Positions 32,210-42,849 of a DNA stretch of 64,000 nt are shown piece after piece. The stretch's first letter is position 1; each line of letters starts with the position of its first letter. A program made the translations under genes and the position numbers. Under the pieces are notes generated by a model that made no database searches, was not told where the DNA came from, and was given only the letters and a program-made list of their open reading frames with translations. The stretch spans positions 930,001 through 994,000 of the forward strand of contig CAKJVC010000092.1 of assembly GCA_918026815.1 (NCBI GenBank), in the 5' to 3' direction. This DNA is from Chalara sp. BL73. Taxonomy: Eukaryota; Ascomycota; Leotiomycetes; Helotiales.

Positions 32210-32530
32210 TCAAATGCTCGAAGTCTCCCCTTTGCTCCATTTAATTGTAACTTCTATATCTCCGTTTCTCTTTCTATTCCAGCTGGACTCCTCCAGACTG
32301 TCAGAAGACTCTCTTTTAACCCGGTCGGTGCTATCATCTATTCCTTCATTCCTTTTCAGTCTGTTGGCTCTTTGCATCTCATCCGGACTGACTGTTGCTG
32401 ACTCCAAGACAACATCGCCACGGATCTTAGAAAAGGTACGAGCTATGCTTCCTCGATCAAGTGGTGGATCCGTTATTGGGATGGCCAGAGTGAACTCTGC
32501 AGCAAGTATGAGACTCAGGAGTCGCATCAT
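32210..32530 (-). CDS. Small secreted protein candidate with dibasic sites
   Basis: 106 residues starting MMRLLSLILAAEFTLAIPIT, a convincing signal peptide with a short hydrophobic core. The mature part is highly charged and carries three KR sites (after RL, RV and RN, at about residues 58-59, 71-72 and 86-87), which are possible Kex2 processing points. It has no cysteines. No homologue is recognised. It sits in the gene-poor stretch, a setting common for effectors, but the lack of Cys and of splicing makes this only a candidate. An opposite-strand frame (32172-32813) has no ATG near its start and no signal, so I prefer this one. Confidence 0.4.
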   Translation of the reverse strand: MMRLLSLILAAEFTLAIPITDPPLDRGSIARTFSKIRGDVVLESATVSPDEMQRANRLKRNEGIDDSTDRVKRESSDSLEESSWNRKRNGDIEVTIKWSKGETSSI

Positions 32531-33879
32531 GAAGTCTCGAAGTCAAAATAAGGGTAGTACTTTATTATCCTTGGAGGACTTGACCCTCGGGCGAGTTCAA
32601 AAACCAAAGGAACCAAAAGGCAGAGGGATTGTCGGGTGCCCTAGGTATAAGCTTGTGCTACCTTTGGCCTCGACTTTGCAAATCAGATCATACCAAAGCT
32701 TGGCTTCGGGCGAACTTTCCTCATCTTACATAGTTACACCCTTTCGACCATTAACGAGCATTGAAGAATTCAAACTTCCTAAAATCGTATCGATAGCCAA
32801 ACGCTACCGCTAATCGCCTTTGCCTTTTGGATGGGCTAGCCTGATAAGGCGAAAGATATTGAAGTATCTAGCTGGTGAGGACTAATGAAGGAGATAAATA
32901 ATGATATGAACATAGGCCACGGTTCCCCGGTCACGAATCGCGCCAAAGCATCGCGAGGTACTGGTGCATGGCCCCTTTGAAATCGCGGAGTTGCGAATGT
33001 TAATGAGACCCTTGGAGAAGGGTTGTCAAGATAGATAGATGATTCGATACTGTAGTAATCAGAGTCTATTGGGTGCGATGGTCACGAAATGCTTAGTTAA
33101 AGGATATGTAGAAGCTGATGAGATTCTAATGCTTTGAGAAAACCTCTTACCTTTAGGCAAAATCGATAACCTTAGTTCAATATGGCTGGCAGTCTCACAA
33201 CATCAACAATTAACATCAACCGCGCTCCTCTCCGCTTTTACCCAGGTTCGACAGGTAACTCTTATTACCACTTGGTGTAGAAAACTACGACGTCCAACTA
33301 GGAGTTGCTCTCATGAAAGTTTTCATCAAACTGCAGCAAATTGAAGCAACTCTAGACGGCAAGTAACAATAACGAGAGTATACCTTGTGTTTCTGCCATT
33401 CCACTGTCTACCTCTGAAAGGAGAACGAAGATCAATTTGCTGATATAACTCGAGGATGAAAATGAAATCGTGCAATGCAAAATGTGGTGTTCTTGTGGCA
33501 AGGGAAGTGCGGCTGAGGGAGATCCACACGGCGCCTCTAGACTCTTGGGCGTTTTCAGCCGAACCCCCTAAGCTTTCCTTTATTATCCTGACTTCGTATA
33601 TGTAGGTTATCTCATTCCTCTCTTCTCTTATCGTTTCAGTGTTTCATTTCAGTTATTGTCGGTTATTGTACGAGTCCCTCGTTACGAAAAGACGAGCTGG
33701 AAGACCCTGGAGGGTCGCTGAAAGGCTCCCTATTATAAAGAAAGCTCACTCTCAACAGTGCGGTTACAAGAGCACCAGCAGAGAAACGCTCAATGGTATG
33801 AAGAGAAAAAACTTCATCTCAATTTCACGAGTATAAGGGCATTTTTCGAGTCCTCTGCGGGGCCGATATCCGTCAAACC
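32531..33879. other. Intergenic region with a possible N-terminal gene fragment
   Basis: No full gene. At 33183 a plus-strand ATG opens MAGSLTTSTININRAPLRFY, which then stops after 32 codons. The first part resembles the start of a conserved fungal protein beginning ...INRAP, but the rest is not found downstream. The remainder is AT-rich with short frames only. Confidence 0.4.
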
Positions 33880-35337
33880 ATGGCTGCCAGGGACATTGAG
33901 ATGGATCGGTATCAGACAGATGAGGCCTACGAGGCAGAGCCATTTCTTGCAGAGCTTGAAAATGGAGAGGGAAAGCTTTCAGCAATATCTTCTGGTACTG
34001 GTGCAGAAATTCCTGAACATACGCTGCCCCCGCGAAATCGAATACTGCGATTCACAAGATGGACTGTGTTTGGAGTGTATCGGCGAATATTCTTGACGGT
34101 CTTCCTCTTCAACCTATACCACGCGCATAAAATTATTACGATGAAAAGGAGGTCGAGATACTCACCGCTGTTGGTGGACTTGACGACGGCTGCTTCAGCC
34201 AACATGCTGATAGCCATATTAATACGGCAGGAGTACGTTTTGAATTCTCTTTATAGACTATGCTGGTTCGTCCCGTTTGCAACACCGTTGCGGATTCGAA
34301 GATCTTTAGCCAAGATATATGAGTACGGAGGTCTTCACAGTAGCACTGCTGTATGCTCAGTTCTATATTTCACTCTTGTCTCTGCCATTCTCACAAGGGA
34401 GTGGATCACGCTTCGGATAGCGGATCCTCTCATAATTACATGTTCAATGGTTGTTACCTCAATTTTATGGACTTTGATCATAGTCGCCTATCCAACAATC
34501 CGCGCGAAAAGGCATAACATCTTTGAAATGCTGCACAGATTCGGAGGCTGGACCGTGTTAGCTATTTTCTTCCCGGAACTGTGGCTTTTTACCCGCGCTC
34601 TAGGACATCAATCTGGACCGTCGTCTCCCGGCGCTGATTTAACTAAACTTCCAGCTTTCTATCTGCTGATCCTTTCTGCTTTTCATGTTGCCCTTCCCTG
34701 GATGCGATTACGTAGGATTCCTGTCCGTCCAGAGAGACTTGGAGTTGGGGTTCATGCTATTCGTCTTCATCTGAGCGAGAAGGTAAAGAATTGCGTCGTG
34801 TACCGAATCGCTGACTCGCCATTGACGGAATGGCATGCTTTTGCCTGTATACCTGAAAAAGATGGCAACGGTGGCTCATTGATCGTTTCAAACGCTGGAG
34901 ACTGGACGAGAAGAGCAATCAACAACCCTAAAAAGTTCTACTATACTCGTGGTATACCTACTGTGGGCGTTCTTTGCATGGCGCAAATCTTTCGCAAAGT
35001 AATTATTGTCACCACAGGGTCAGGTATCGGACCTTGTCTTGGAACAATGATGAATATTCCTGCGACAAAATGCCGCGTTTTATGGAGTGCTCCTAGTCCC
35101 AAACACACTTTTGGAGACGAGATTTATAGCCGAGTCTTGGAGATAGATCCTAACTCAGTGATCATTGATACTGATGCTGTGGGACGCAAAGATTTGGTGT
35201 CGTTGGCATATAAGATGTACAAGGAGGAGAGAGCGGAAGCGATTTTCTGTGTTAGTAACAAGGCATTGACAAAGCACTTGGTCTACGAGATGGAAAGTAG
35301 AGGCGTGCCTGCATATGGTCCAATATGGGATTCATGA
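33880..35337 (+). CDS. TmpA-like integral membrane oxidoreductase
   Basis: Single-exon protein of 485 residues. The N-terminal ~50 residues are acidic and hydrophilic. They are followed by at least six hydrophobic segments (residues about 65-280: RIFLTVFLFNLYHAHKII, VLYFTLVSAILT, IITCSMVVTSILWTLIIVAYP, WTVLAIFFPELWLFT, FYLLILSAFHVALPW). The C-terminal ~200 residues look like a ferredoxin-reductase-type nucleotide-binding domain: SLIVSNAGDWTRRAINNP, then KVIIVTTGSGIGPCL, then RVLWSAPSPKHTFGDEI, ending ESRGVPAYGPIWDS. This combination matches Aspergillus nidulans TmpA, a membrane flavoprotein implicated in signalling for asexual development. The cofactor and electron acceptor are inferred. The start at 33880 follows a normal leader. 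Confidence 0.8.
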   Translation: MAARDIEMDRYQTDEAYEAEPFLAELENGEGKLSAISSGTGAEIPEHTLPPRNRILRFTRWTVFGVYRRIFLTVFLFNLYHAHKIITMKRRSRYSPLLVDLTTAASANMLIAILIRQEYVLNSLYRLCWFVPFATPLRIRRSLAKIYEYGGLHSSTAVCSVLYFTLVSAILTREWITLRIADPLIITCSMVVTSILWTLIIVAYPTIRAKRHNIFEMLHRFGGWTVLAIFFPELWLFTRALGHQSGPSSPGADLTKLPAFYLLILSAFHVALPWMRLRRIPVRPERLGVGVHAIRLHLSEKVKNCVVYRIADSPLTEWHAFACIPEKDGNGGSLIVSNAGDWTRRAINNPKKFYYTRGIPTVGVLCMAQIFRKVIIVTTGSGIGPCLGTMMNIPATKCRVLWSAPSPKHTFGDEIYSRVLEIDPNSVIIDTDAVGRKDLVSLAYKMYKEERAEAIFCVSNKALTKHLVYEMESRGVPAYGPIWDS

Positions 35338-35826
35338 TATGGTATAATTCGAGGTACATATAGAGTAATCATAATATATCAAATTAATGAGGCTATGAGA
35401 TGTGTTCATCTTCTTTTTTGTAAATCTTGCTGAAGGATTGAGAAATATATCTGATAGCTCTCGGTGGCGTGACGTATAGTACCCTCCAGAGAGTCACAAA
35501 GGAATCCTTTATATATGATCCGAAAGTAAATTTCATTTGCAACCATGGTCTGATAACTCGCAGTATTTTGCAATCTCCCACCCGTGCTCTAAATCGCTGC
35601 GTAACCATGCAAGATAGCTGAGCCTGAACGCCGCAAATGCATGTCATATCCGATCCTTAAACTCCGTTCTCGCTGAGCCCATATTCCTCACTCCGAATAG
35701 GGCTTTCGGTCATTTCATAAGCTTAAGGTTGATTACTTCGTTCGTACTGCAGTTTCTCCAACAAAGGATCTCCGAATCGTGCTATTCACTATTAGCACTC
35801 TATTATGCCCCCTATCTGCTCCACCA
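35338..35826. other. Convergent 3' region
   Basis: Lies between the TmpA-like gene and the small minus-strand gene ending at 35827. No supported feature; an 84-codon minus frame (35393-35647) looks like chance. Confidence 0.55.
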
Positions 35827-36204
35827 TCATGGGATAGAAGACATACTATGCGCCTCAGTATTCTGGTCCAGCAATCTATTGAATGTCTGCGTATAATCAT
35901 CCAAGAACTTCTTGCTCCCGTAGCTCGAGCCCGGCGCACCATGGTTCACCTTCCCTCCTGCCCCGCTTGCCTGGCCATTCGAGGGGAAAGAGGCGGTAGG
36001 GCTGCTGGGTTCGTCGCCGGGAGGGGAGTCAGGAATCTCCATCTCGTGGTCTTGCTCGTAGGCTGCATAGTTGCTGCTGGAGGCGTGGGAAGTGGAGTTG
36101 TTGCGGGAGGCTGGGAAGGAAAACTTGTTAGAGCAGGGCGAGGAGTAGTGCTTGCTGGAGTAGATGGAAGAATAAGACTTCCTGTGCTGCCAGTTTGGCG
36201 CCAT
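35827..36204 (-). CDS. Small conserved hydrophilic protein
   Basis: 125 residues, single exon, starting MAPNWQHRKSYSSIYSSKHY. It is Ser/Asn/Tyr-rich at the N-terminus, with an acidic MEIPDSPPGDEPSSP motif in the middle and a more ordered C-terminal KKFLDDYTQTFNRLLDQNTE helix. The frame continues upstream to 36291, but the ATG at 36204 gives the better start. A possible 35-nt intron near the end (donor GTATGT at about 35853) would change the last few residues. No family name is known to me. The other frames across this stretch look less protein-like. Confidence 0.55.
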   Translation of the reverse strand: MAPNWQHRKSYSSIYSSKHYSSPCSNKFSFPASRNNSTSHASSSNYAAYEQDHEMEIPDSPPGDEPSSPTASFPSNGQASGAGGKVNHGAPGSSYGSKKFLDDYTQTFNRLLDQNTEAHSMSSIP

Positions 36205-36538
36205 ATTAAACTTGTGAGTTGTTTGGGGAAGTCGAAGAGGGTGCGGATGCGGATGTGTTGTTTGGAGGAAGAGGAAGCTTTGAATTGGCACTTACAAGAC
36301 ATTCTACCTTGCTGCTACTTATTAAACACCTAAATAAAGCTGTTGGAATATTCACCGGAGGGAAACCAGAATATTTTGGTTGCGGATTGGTGAGATTCAC
36401 TGACGCTTGACAAGGCTGAGGCTTTCCCCACATCAGCAACAACCTTCTTCCGGACCGAGACCCCACTATATTGCTATAAATCACAACCCGAACCCCTCCA
36501 TTCTCGATGTTCTTCGAAAAAACACATTGCGGAAAACC
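36205..36538. other. Divergent promoter region
   Basis: 334 bp between the small minus-strand gene and the SUZ-domain gene, probably a shared promoter. No motif stands out. Confidence 0.5.
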
Positions 36539-37381
36539 ATGGGCAAGAAAGTGATTCCAGACGCCTGGGACGACGACTGGGAAACTCAAGCGGATAAAGA
36601 AGCAGAGGAGCAGCCTGTAGAGCCTGTGAAGGAAGAGGCTAAGATTACAAAGGCTGAGCGGCTAGCAAAGCACGCGGAAACGAATAAGAAGATATGGGAG
36701 TCTGCGTAAGTCTTCGTATTACCGTTGTCTATGCATGATTCTAGGCTGTTTGGCTAATATTCTGGACATAGGGAGACACCAGAAACTTTCCACTTCCTAG
36801 CGGCTCGTGACAATGTCCCACTGAAACAAGAGTTCAAGCCGGCACTCAAAGTCTTGAGTCGCAAGCCAGCTCCTACTGTAGTACAACGTGTGGATCCGCT
36901 CACAGGTGTAGCGAAATTGACACTGGATGACGAGGATGAGGAAGATGAGCCCAAGGCGAATCAGCTAACACCAGAGGAACTGCGACTAAGAGCGCAACGT
37001 GAGCGTGAGGAGAAGCAGAAAAGGTATGACGAAGCTCGAGCTAGAATTTTGGGAACTGGATCTGGGGTACCCACGCCTACCTCGACCCCACCAAATGAAG
37101 AAAATAAGAACGGGAGAGGCAGGGGTCGAGGCGGAAAAGATATCAGGCAAGAAAATCGAAGACCAAACAGCCAATCTGGACCAAAAGCTGGAGCAAAAGA
37201 ATTGTTCGACCCAAATTATACACCGAAGCCGGGAGTCACGATACAAAAGCGCAATGGAGAACCATCACGTTCTGGCAGATCAACGCCAAAGCCAGAAGAT
37301 CAAATAATACGAGAACCGAAAGGACCAGAAGGAAACAGTAGAGGATTTGGTTTTGCCAATAGGGGCGGCAAATCGAGTTGA
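36539..37381 (+). CDS. SUZ-domain RNA-binding protein
   Basis: Exons 36539-36705 and 36772-37381 (66-nt intron) give 258 residues. After MGKKVIPDAWDDDWE and a charged region there is a SUZ-type motif, PEELRLRAQREREEKQKRYD followed by EARARILG (about residues 130-157), which binds RNA in related proteins. An RGRGRGG box follows, and the C-terminus, REPKGPEGNSRGFGFANRGG, matches the SUZ-C motif. The pairing of SUZ and SUZ-C is that of SZRD1-type proteins. The gene is convergent with NAR1, with only 14 bp between the two stop codons, so the 3' UTRs must overlap. The RNA targets are unknown. Confidence 0.85.
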
Positions 37382-37395
37382 TTCTCTGCACTAGA

Positions 37396-39185
37396 TTACC
37401 AACCACCGCCAATCTTACTGGCAATCTCTATTACCCGCTCCATCTCTCCAGGACCCTTACCAACATCACTGACTACTTCACGGTAGCTCGTATACGCCAG
37501 TCTATCTAGCGGTAGATTTGTCGTGGATCCCCAGTGTGCCATGGTGTCCTTGATGTATGATATTGATATACCTTCGACCACATCACCATTATTCGGGCCT
37601 ACCTCGCCCTCCAGGATGTCTTCTCCTGAAAAATATGCCTCATCGACCTGCGCCAACCATAGTTTTTGTTCCGCAGGGCCAGGCTTCGCCCCCGATGGCG
37701 TCCTTCCTGCAATTATAGGATCGTCGACCTTGATCTGCCCTCCACCGTTGGTACACCCACCAGGACAGGCCATCACCTCAATATAAGAGAAATCTGGGCC
37801 GCCCTGTTTTCCGGCAGTCTTCTTCGCGCTGCCAATTGGTCTACCACCTGGCATACGGGAAGGTCGAGCGGGTTTGAGTTTTCGAACGAGATTCTGAATA
37901 TTCCGAAACCCATAATAACGTGCGGCTTTGAAGAGAGTTTCACCTCCCGGAGCGTTAACGGTATATTCAACGACGTCAGCATTTCTGCCACGTACGGTAT
38001 GAACTGATGTCCCCGGATGCCTTGAAGCAAAGTATTGGAGGATAAAATATAGGTTTCCACCGGATGAGCCTGCCGCTTGCTTATTATTGTGCCGTCGAGA
38101 TGATGGGAAAAGGAATGCATTCAGCTTCGCATCTGGGAAAGATAGTCGAGAAGGAATTGGTGTGCGAGGCAGGGTGGAGAAATCGATACGTCTCGACTCG
38201 GCGAGCATAAGGAGTTCTTTGCTTGTGATGACCGAATCGACATCTCGGATGCCGCGAATGCCAGTTCCTTCCCATCCAGCATCTGTTAGCTCCTCTCGAC
38301 TCGCTTCGAGTTTTTTGTCAAAGCAAGGCATAATAGCAACATGCCATATCCTATCTGGCGATATCCCAAGTTTTCGACTTAATGTTGTCTTCAGTAAGGT
38401 TCCCATTAATGCTTGTGGTGACTTCAATCGCGATATGTGAGGTAAAACGTGTGGATGCGTCTTTTCAGCGTAGCATACCCATCCAGGACATGAAGATGTG
38501 AGGATTGGTTTCTTAGGTTGTTGGTCTCTTCCGTTAGCTTCGCCATTCGCTAGACACTTCGCATCTCCCCAAGATTCCATCACTTCCTCTGCTCCAAGCA
38601 CTAGACACGCATCCCGTGCAACATTCGTATCAACCACATACTGAAAAGCATTCCTATAAACGGCCCTACTCTTGATCCCCTTCGGCCCATTAAGTAGCTG
38701 CTCAATCATGTACCCCGCTTCTTTCTCCGTAACTCCAAAAGTGGCAGCTATACTAGCTCTTGTCTGCGGACTCACGCTCGCGACGTATATCCTGCCGCCA
38801 GTGTCTTTATTCTCAACACGAAGATTCGTGCCGGAGCCGGTGAGTCGGAGGCCAGGCGCGGAATCGAGCTCTTTAAGGACTTCCGCATGCGATTGCATGG
38901 AGACGAGTACGGCTTCGGCAGATGTGACGCAACCAGAGCAAGCAAGGCAGTCTGTGAGAGAAATTTCAGCGGGCGGGAGGTCTGAAGGAGGGAGGGATTC
39001 GTTGTTGAAGGAGACTTCATAGGCGTCCTGGATGGAGCTATTAGGGAGCTTCAAACACAATAGGAAGGAGGACAAACATTTTGTGATTTTTGCTTCGCTG
39101 CAGGAAGGGTCTCGACGGGTTTTATGCACGCAACGCCTGGAGAGATGAAATCGTTCAGATCGTCGACCGAGAGGATGGCGGACAT
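37396..39185 (-). CDS. NAR1: Cytosolic Fe-S cluster assembly factor Nar1
   Basis: Iron-only-hydrogenase-like protein of the cytosolic iron-sulfur assembly (CIA) machinery. Exons 39185-39078 and 39027-37396 give 579 residues; the 50-nt intron begins GTTTGT. The N-terminal cluster is formed by Cys20 (VACIKP) and a CLACSGC motif at about residues 61-67. The H-cluster-like cysteines are in SSCPGW, MPCFDKK and [12 protein letters not shown]. All expected ligands are present. The start [17 protein letters not shown] is the family start. An insertion with Asn/Gly/Lys-rich sequence ([14 protein letters not shown]) lies in the middle. Convergent with the SUZ-domain gene. Essential in yeast. Confidence 0.96.
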
Positions 39186-39580
39186 GTTGATTGCACTTGC
39201 CAGCTTTCGCCGGACTAGATCTTACCTTTTCCCCAAGAAAGTTCTGTATTTAAGGATGAGCCTGAACTTATATATTGAATGATTTCAAGATCTAGGCAAA
39301 GAAATCGTTCGCAGCGGAGATGTTCGATTTGTAGTTTATCAGGAGAAAAAAGTTTGGTTATTGATAAGCATGTCTGCCGATTCGCGGAGCCTGAAGGAGG
39401 GTTGTGGCGCACCCCGCGCTAGCAATTTGTTCTCAGCCTTGTGTGACGTAGCTAATTTTGAACCTGTCTATCGAGAAGCTCATGGATTTTCTTCACTGTA
39501 TCTGACATTCATCTTTTCGCTTTCATATTTCTTCCATTGAGTACATAGAACTTCTTGATACCCTTTGAAGATCAATCATC
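39186..39580. other. Divergent promoter region, NAR1 / small membrane protein
   Basis: 395 bp shared by two divergent genes. No recognisable regulatory site. Confidence 0.5.
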
Positions 39581-40248
39581 ATGGACGTATGTATACCAAT
39601 CTCAGTTACATTGAACGTCTTTAACCATGATCTCCAGGTATTCTACTCATTCAGTTACGGTACCGCAGGATGGCTTACCCTTCAGTCCCTCCCTCTGGTT
39701 ATTTCTCCTACGATTATAATCACCTTGCTGTCACCTGAGGTACGGGAGCCCACAGCCATCGAAGAGTACTTTGCAAGGTCATTAGGGTTATCTCTCTTCA
39801 CCTTAGGAGTTTTGATTGTCCTCTTAACAGGATCGGTACCACTGACTTCCTCAATATCAGAGAGTGAGCTTAAACGCAACTGAAACTCCCTTACATACCA
39901 AGCCACTAAACCATAATTATAGCCACTAATGCTGCTGTCACAACTGAGGCGTCCGACCCAAAAGCTCCGTATGCAGTTCCTACCCTTACCATTGGTACTG
40001 CATATCACTCTGCGAATGCCTTCTACTGTTACGCACGGTATACTACCACAGGTAGATTTTCCTTTGCGTTGGGCGTTGCTGGAAGTTCTATTTTAGGGGC
40101 CATTGGACTATGGTGCATCCTTTTCGCTAGCACCTCTGGCAGGATCAGTAGAAAGACTGGTGCAGACAAGAGGACAAGTGGCTTTCCGTTCAAGAATGAG
40201 GAGAGCGCGAGCCAGAAGAAGAAGAAACTATTTGAAAAGAGCAGATAG
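39581..40248 (+). CDS. Small multi-spanning membrane protein, conserved in fungi
   Basis: Exons 39581-39586, 39638-39863 and 39923-40248 give 185 residues. Exon 1 codes only Met-Asp; the acceptor at 39637 gives the family-like MDVFYSFSYGTAGWLTLQSL. Hydrophobic segments: LPLVISPTIIITLL, LGLSLFTLGVLIVLLTGSVPL, a middle segment around TIGTAYHSANAFYCYARY, and FALGVAGSSILGAIGLWCILFA, so probably four helices. The tail is basic and conserved (GRISRKTGADKRTSGFPFKN). I recognise it as a conserved ascomycete protein of unknown function. The first intron is 51 nt, a multiple of three without a stop, so retention would insert 17 residues in frame. Confidence 0.8.
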
Positions 40249-41249
40249 ATAGGATGATTTGATAAAATCAGGCTTCATAAGGTCCGCAGGACTTTGGTGT
40301 TTTGTAAGATATGTAGGATATATCAGATAGTACCGATTCCTTCAATGACGGTATTTTGAGGCGTTCATTGACAGTACCTCACGATTTTCGCAATTGTGTA
40401 GCTTCTTAGCCAGGAATAGAAATCTATTTTCTGTGTTGTCATTAATCATAACTGAAAAGAGGTCAAATTATGTAGTGTTCTGTAAGCACTAATGCGCTGA
40501 CCCACAGTGCTAGAACTGATATCATCATCTGTCCAACTTTAATTCTTAGCCAAAGTACATTTTATCCCTAGCTTCTAGTTATATTCTAGACGACAAAAGG
40601 AACCAGCATGTATCTATGCAATGATGTTACCACCTACATTGGGTGATAACTGGAATTTCAGTCTTGCAGCATCGGGGATAAGGCTATATCCATGTCCGTA
40701 GCGTATGTGATTGCCTATTGGCCATGTCCGGAAGTTATATACAGAGTTCACTCCGACTTACAGGAGTGTGGTAGTATCTCTAGAAAGCATCGAGTATAGT
40801 ATGGTGGAAACAAATGGGGGCCTAAATATGTCTAGTCTATTCTATATTCCGGATTAATAAGGAGTCCATTGCGGTGCCCGGGCGCTAGGGCTTATAATAG
40901 GAGATAGGGCTGTCTATCTTCCGGTTGAAATCACAGGAAGCTACACTTTGTACATCAGAGAAAGAGCATTGCTCTTGGCGATACGGGGATAGCTTCTTAA
41001 CCCCACTGCCATGATCCATTCGTTTTTGTAAGGCCGGGTGTCGTCACCTACGGATTAGTGTAACTGGGGTCGCATAGGCGCAACTTCCACTGCTCGTGTT
41101 CCGAGAGAGTACATATACTAGAGAGTGTTCCGCTACACCTCTTGTTTTCAGATTCTCTTAGCTACTCAAAATCTGAAAGGTCCTTCTCAGCAATCGCTAG
41201 TGTTAAACCTGATACGCACATTCGATCTCGGTTTAGGAAATAGTCCAAT
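40249..41249. other. Intergenic region
   Basis: 1 kb of AT-rich sequence without gene features. The right part is the promoter of the aldo-keto reductase. Confidence 0.55.
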
Positions 41250-42341
41250 ATGGTTCAGATATTGGGCAAAGAAGTTGGAAGCACAGGCTATGGACTTATG
41301 GGCAATTCATCACTCATATTATAACTATTTGGGTTAAATCTAATGCTTGACAGGTCTTACTTGGCGCCCACAACCACAGCCTGAAGAAGAGAGCTTTAAA
41401 GCTATGAAAGCAGCCATCGCACATGGCTCAGTCTTCTGGAACGGAGGGGAGATCTATGGTGGCGAGTATAACAGCCTAGTTCTGTTGGAGAAGTACTTCA
41501 CCAAGTATCCCGAAGATGCAGACAAAGTCGTTCTTAGTATCAAGGGTGGAGTCAATTTGCAATCCTTCGAGCCGGATGGTTCACCAGAAGGAGTCCGTCG
41601 CTCCATTGATCATTGTATAGAGCTTCTGAAAGGCAAGAAGAAGATTGATATCTTCGAGTGTGCGAGAGTGGATAGGACTGTTCCAATCGAGACTACGTTA
41701 AAGGTCATCGATGAGGAATATGTCAAGACGGGCAAGATAGGAGGAATCGCCTTATCTGAGGTCCTCGGCCCTACTATCGAGAGAGCTGCAAAGGTCACCA
41801 AGATCGTCGCGGTTGAAATCGAGCTCTCCCTTTGGGCTGTTGACCCACTTACCAACGGTACCGCGGAAGCTTGTGCAAAGAATGATATTCCAATCGTTGC
41901 GTACGTACTCTCTCTCAACTACGATCTAAATCTTTTGACCAACAGCATCGTAGATACTCGCCACTTGGTCGTGGAATCTTGACTGGTAAGATTCAAACAT
42001 ATGCAGACGTCCCAGATTACTTGAAAGCGTTCCCCCGTTATAGCGAAGAGAACTTCCCAAACAATATCAAGCTCATCCAGAGCTTGGAGAAGATTTCGAA
42101 GAAGAAGGGAGTCAGCACTGGCCAATTAGCCATCTCATGGGTTAGACAGCTGTCCGGCAAAAATGGCAACCCGGTTATCATTCCTATCCCAGGTGCTACG
42201 AAACCAGAGCGTATTGAAGAGAATACAAATGAGGTAGCGTTGAGCAATGAGGATATATCTGAGATTGACTCTATCCTGAAGAACTTCAAGGTCGGTGGAG
42301 GTCGTTATCCTGCCTACCTTGAGCACGGACTAGATGGCTAG
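41250..42341 (+). CDS. Aldo-keto reductase, pyridoxal reductase (Plr1) type
   Basis: Exons 41250-41301, 41354-41900 and 41954-42341 give 328 residues. NADPH-dependent TIM-barrel reductase closest to fission yeast Plr1, which reduces pyridoxal to pyridoxine. Features: GYGLMGLTWRP spanning the first junction, FWNGGEIYGGEYNS with the catalytic Tyr, VVLSIKGG (Lys), KIDIFECARVD, VAYSPLGRGILTG restored across intron 2, and the cofactor-binding IPIPGATKPERIEEN. The loop GGEYNS is one residue shorter than the usual G-T/G-P-E-Y-N-S. Intron 1 (52 nt, CTAAT branch point, CAG end) must start with GC, not GT, to keep frame. The substrate is inferred from family. Confidence 0.85.
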
Positions 42342-42849
42342 AGACTGGGTGGCTAGATGTTTTGTTATATTCATCTTCTTGGATTAGTATGTAACTAAAC
42401 AATGAGTACATTAAGGGAAATGATTGATACTATTCTTCAGACAAAGTGATAATGTGAGTTGATCAGCATATGGCAGTGGCCATCAGGATTGCAGAACTCT
42501 AGTAGTCATCACGAGAGGAGAGGATATCTGGACAAGAGGAATTTCGAGTACTTACTTTTACTTATATCTTCTAATTGCAACTAAGTTGGGCAAAACCAGC
42601 CAAAAATTCAATCTACATTCGTAGTTCTTGGTCACGATGAATAAGCTTTTGTCTTTTTTGGATGCTCTTCTCACTTTATGAGGAAGGCTGTATGAAAATT
42701 TCTGAATAGGCTTCACTACATTTTGTAGGCGCGGCTGAGGCTTGGCGGCGTCACTAGCGGCGTCAAGCTCCAAGCTGTCCGAATCAATGGATGACGGACA
42801 TCAGTCACAAACAAATACTCGCCTTTGAACGATATCTCACCTTTATAAA
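42342..42849. other. Intergenic region
   Basis: Contains the 3' end of the aldo-keto reductase and the promoter of the zinc-finger gene. Nothing distinct. Confidence 0.55.

Noticed and set aside
32172..32813. 213-codon plus-strand frame
   Set aside because: It begins at a TTG, shows no domain, and overlaps a minus-strand frame with a convincing signal peptide.
35779..36333. 184-codon plus-strand frame opposite the small minus-strand gene
   Set aside because: Its Gly/Val-rich translation looks like the antisense of a Ser/Pro/Asn-rich protein; the minus frame has a good start and coding-like composition.
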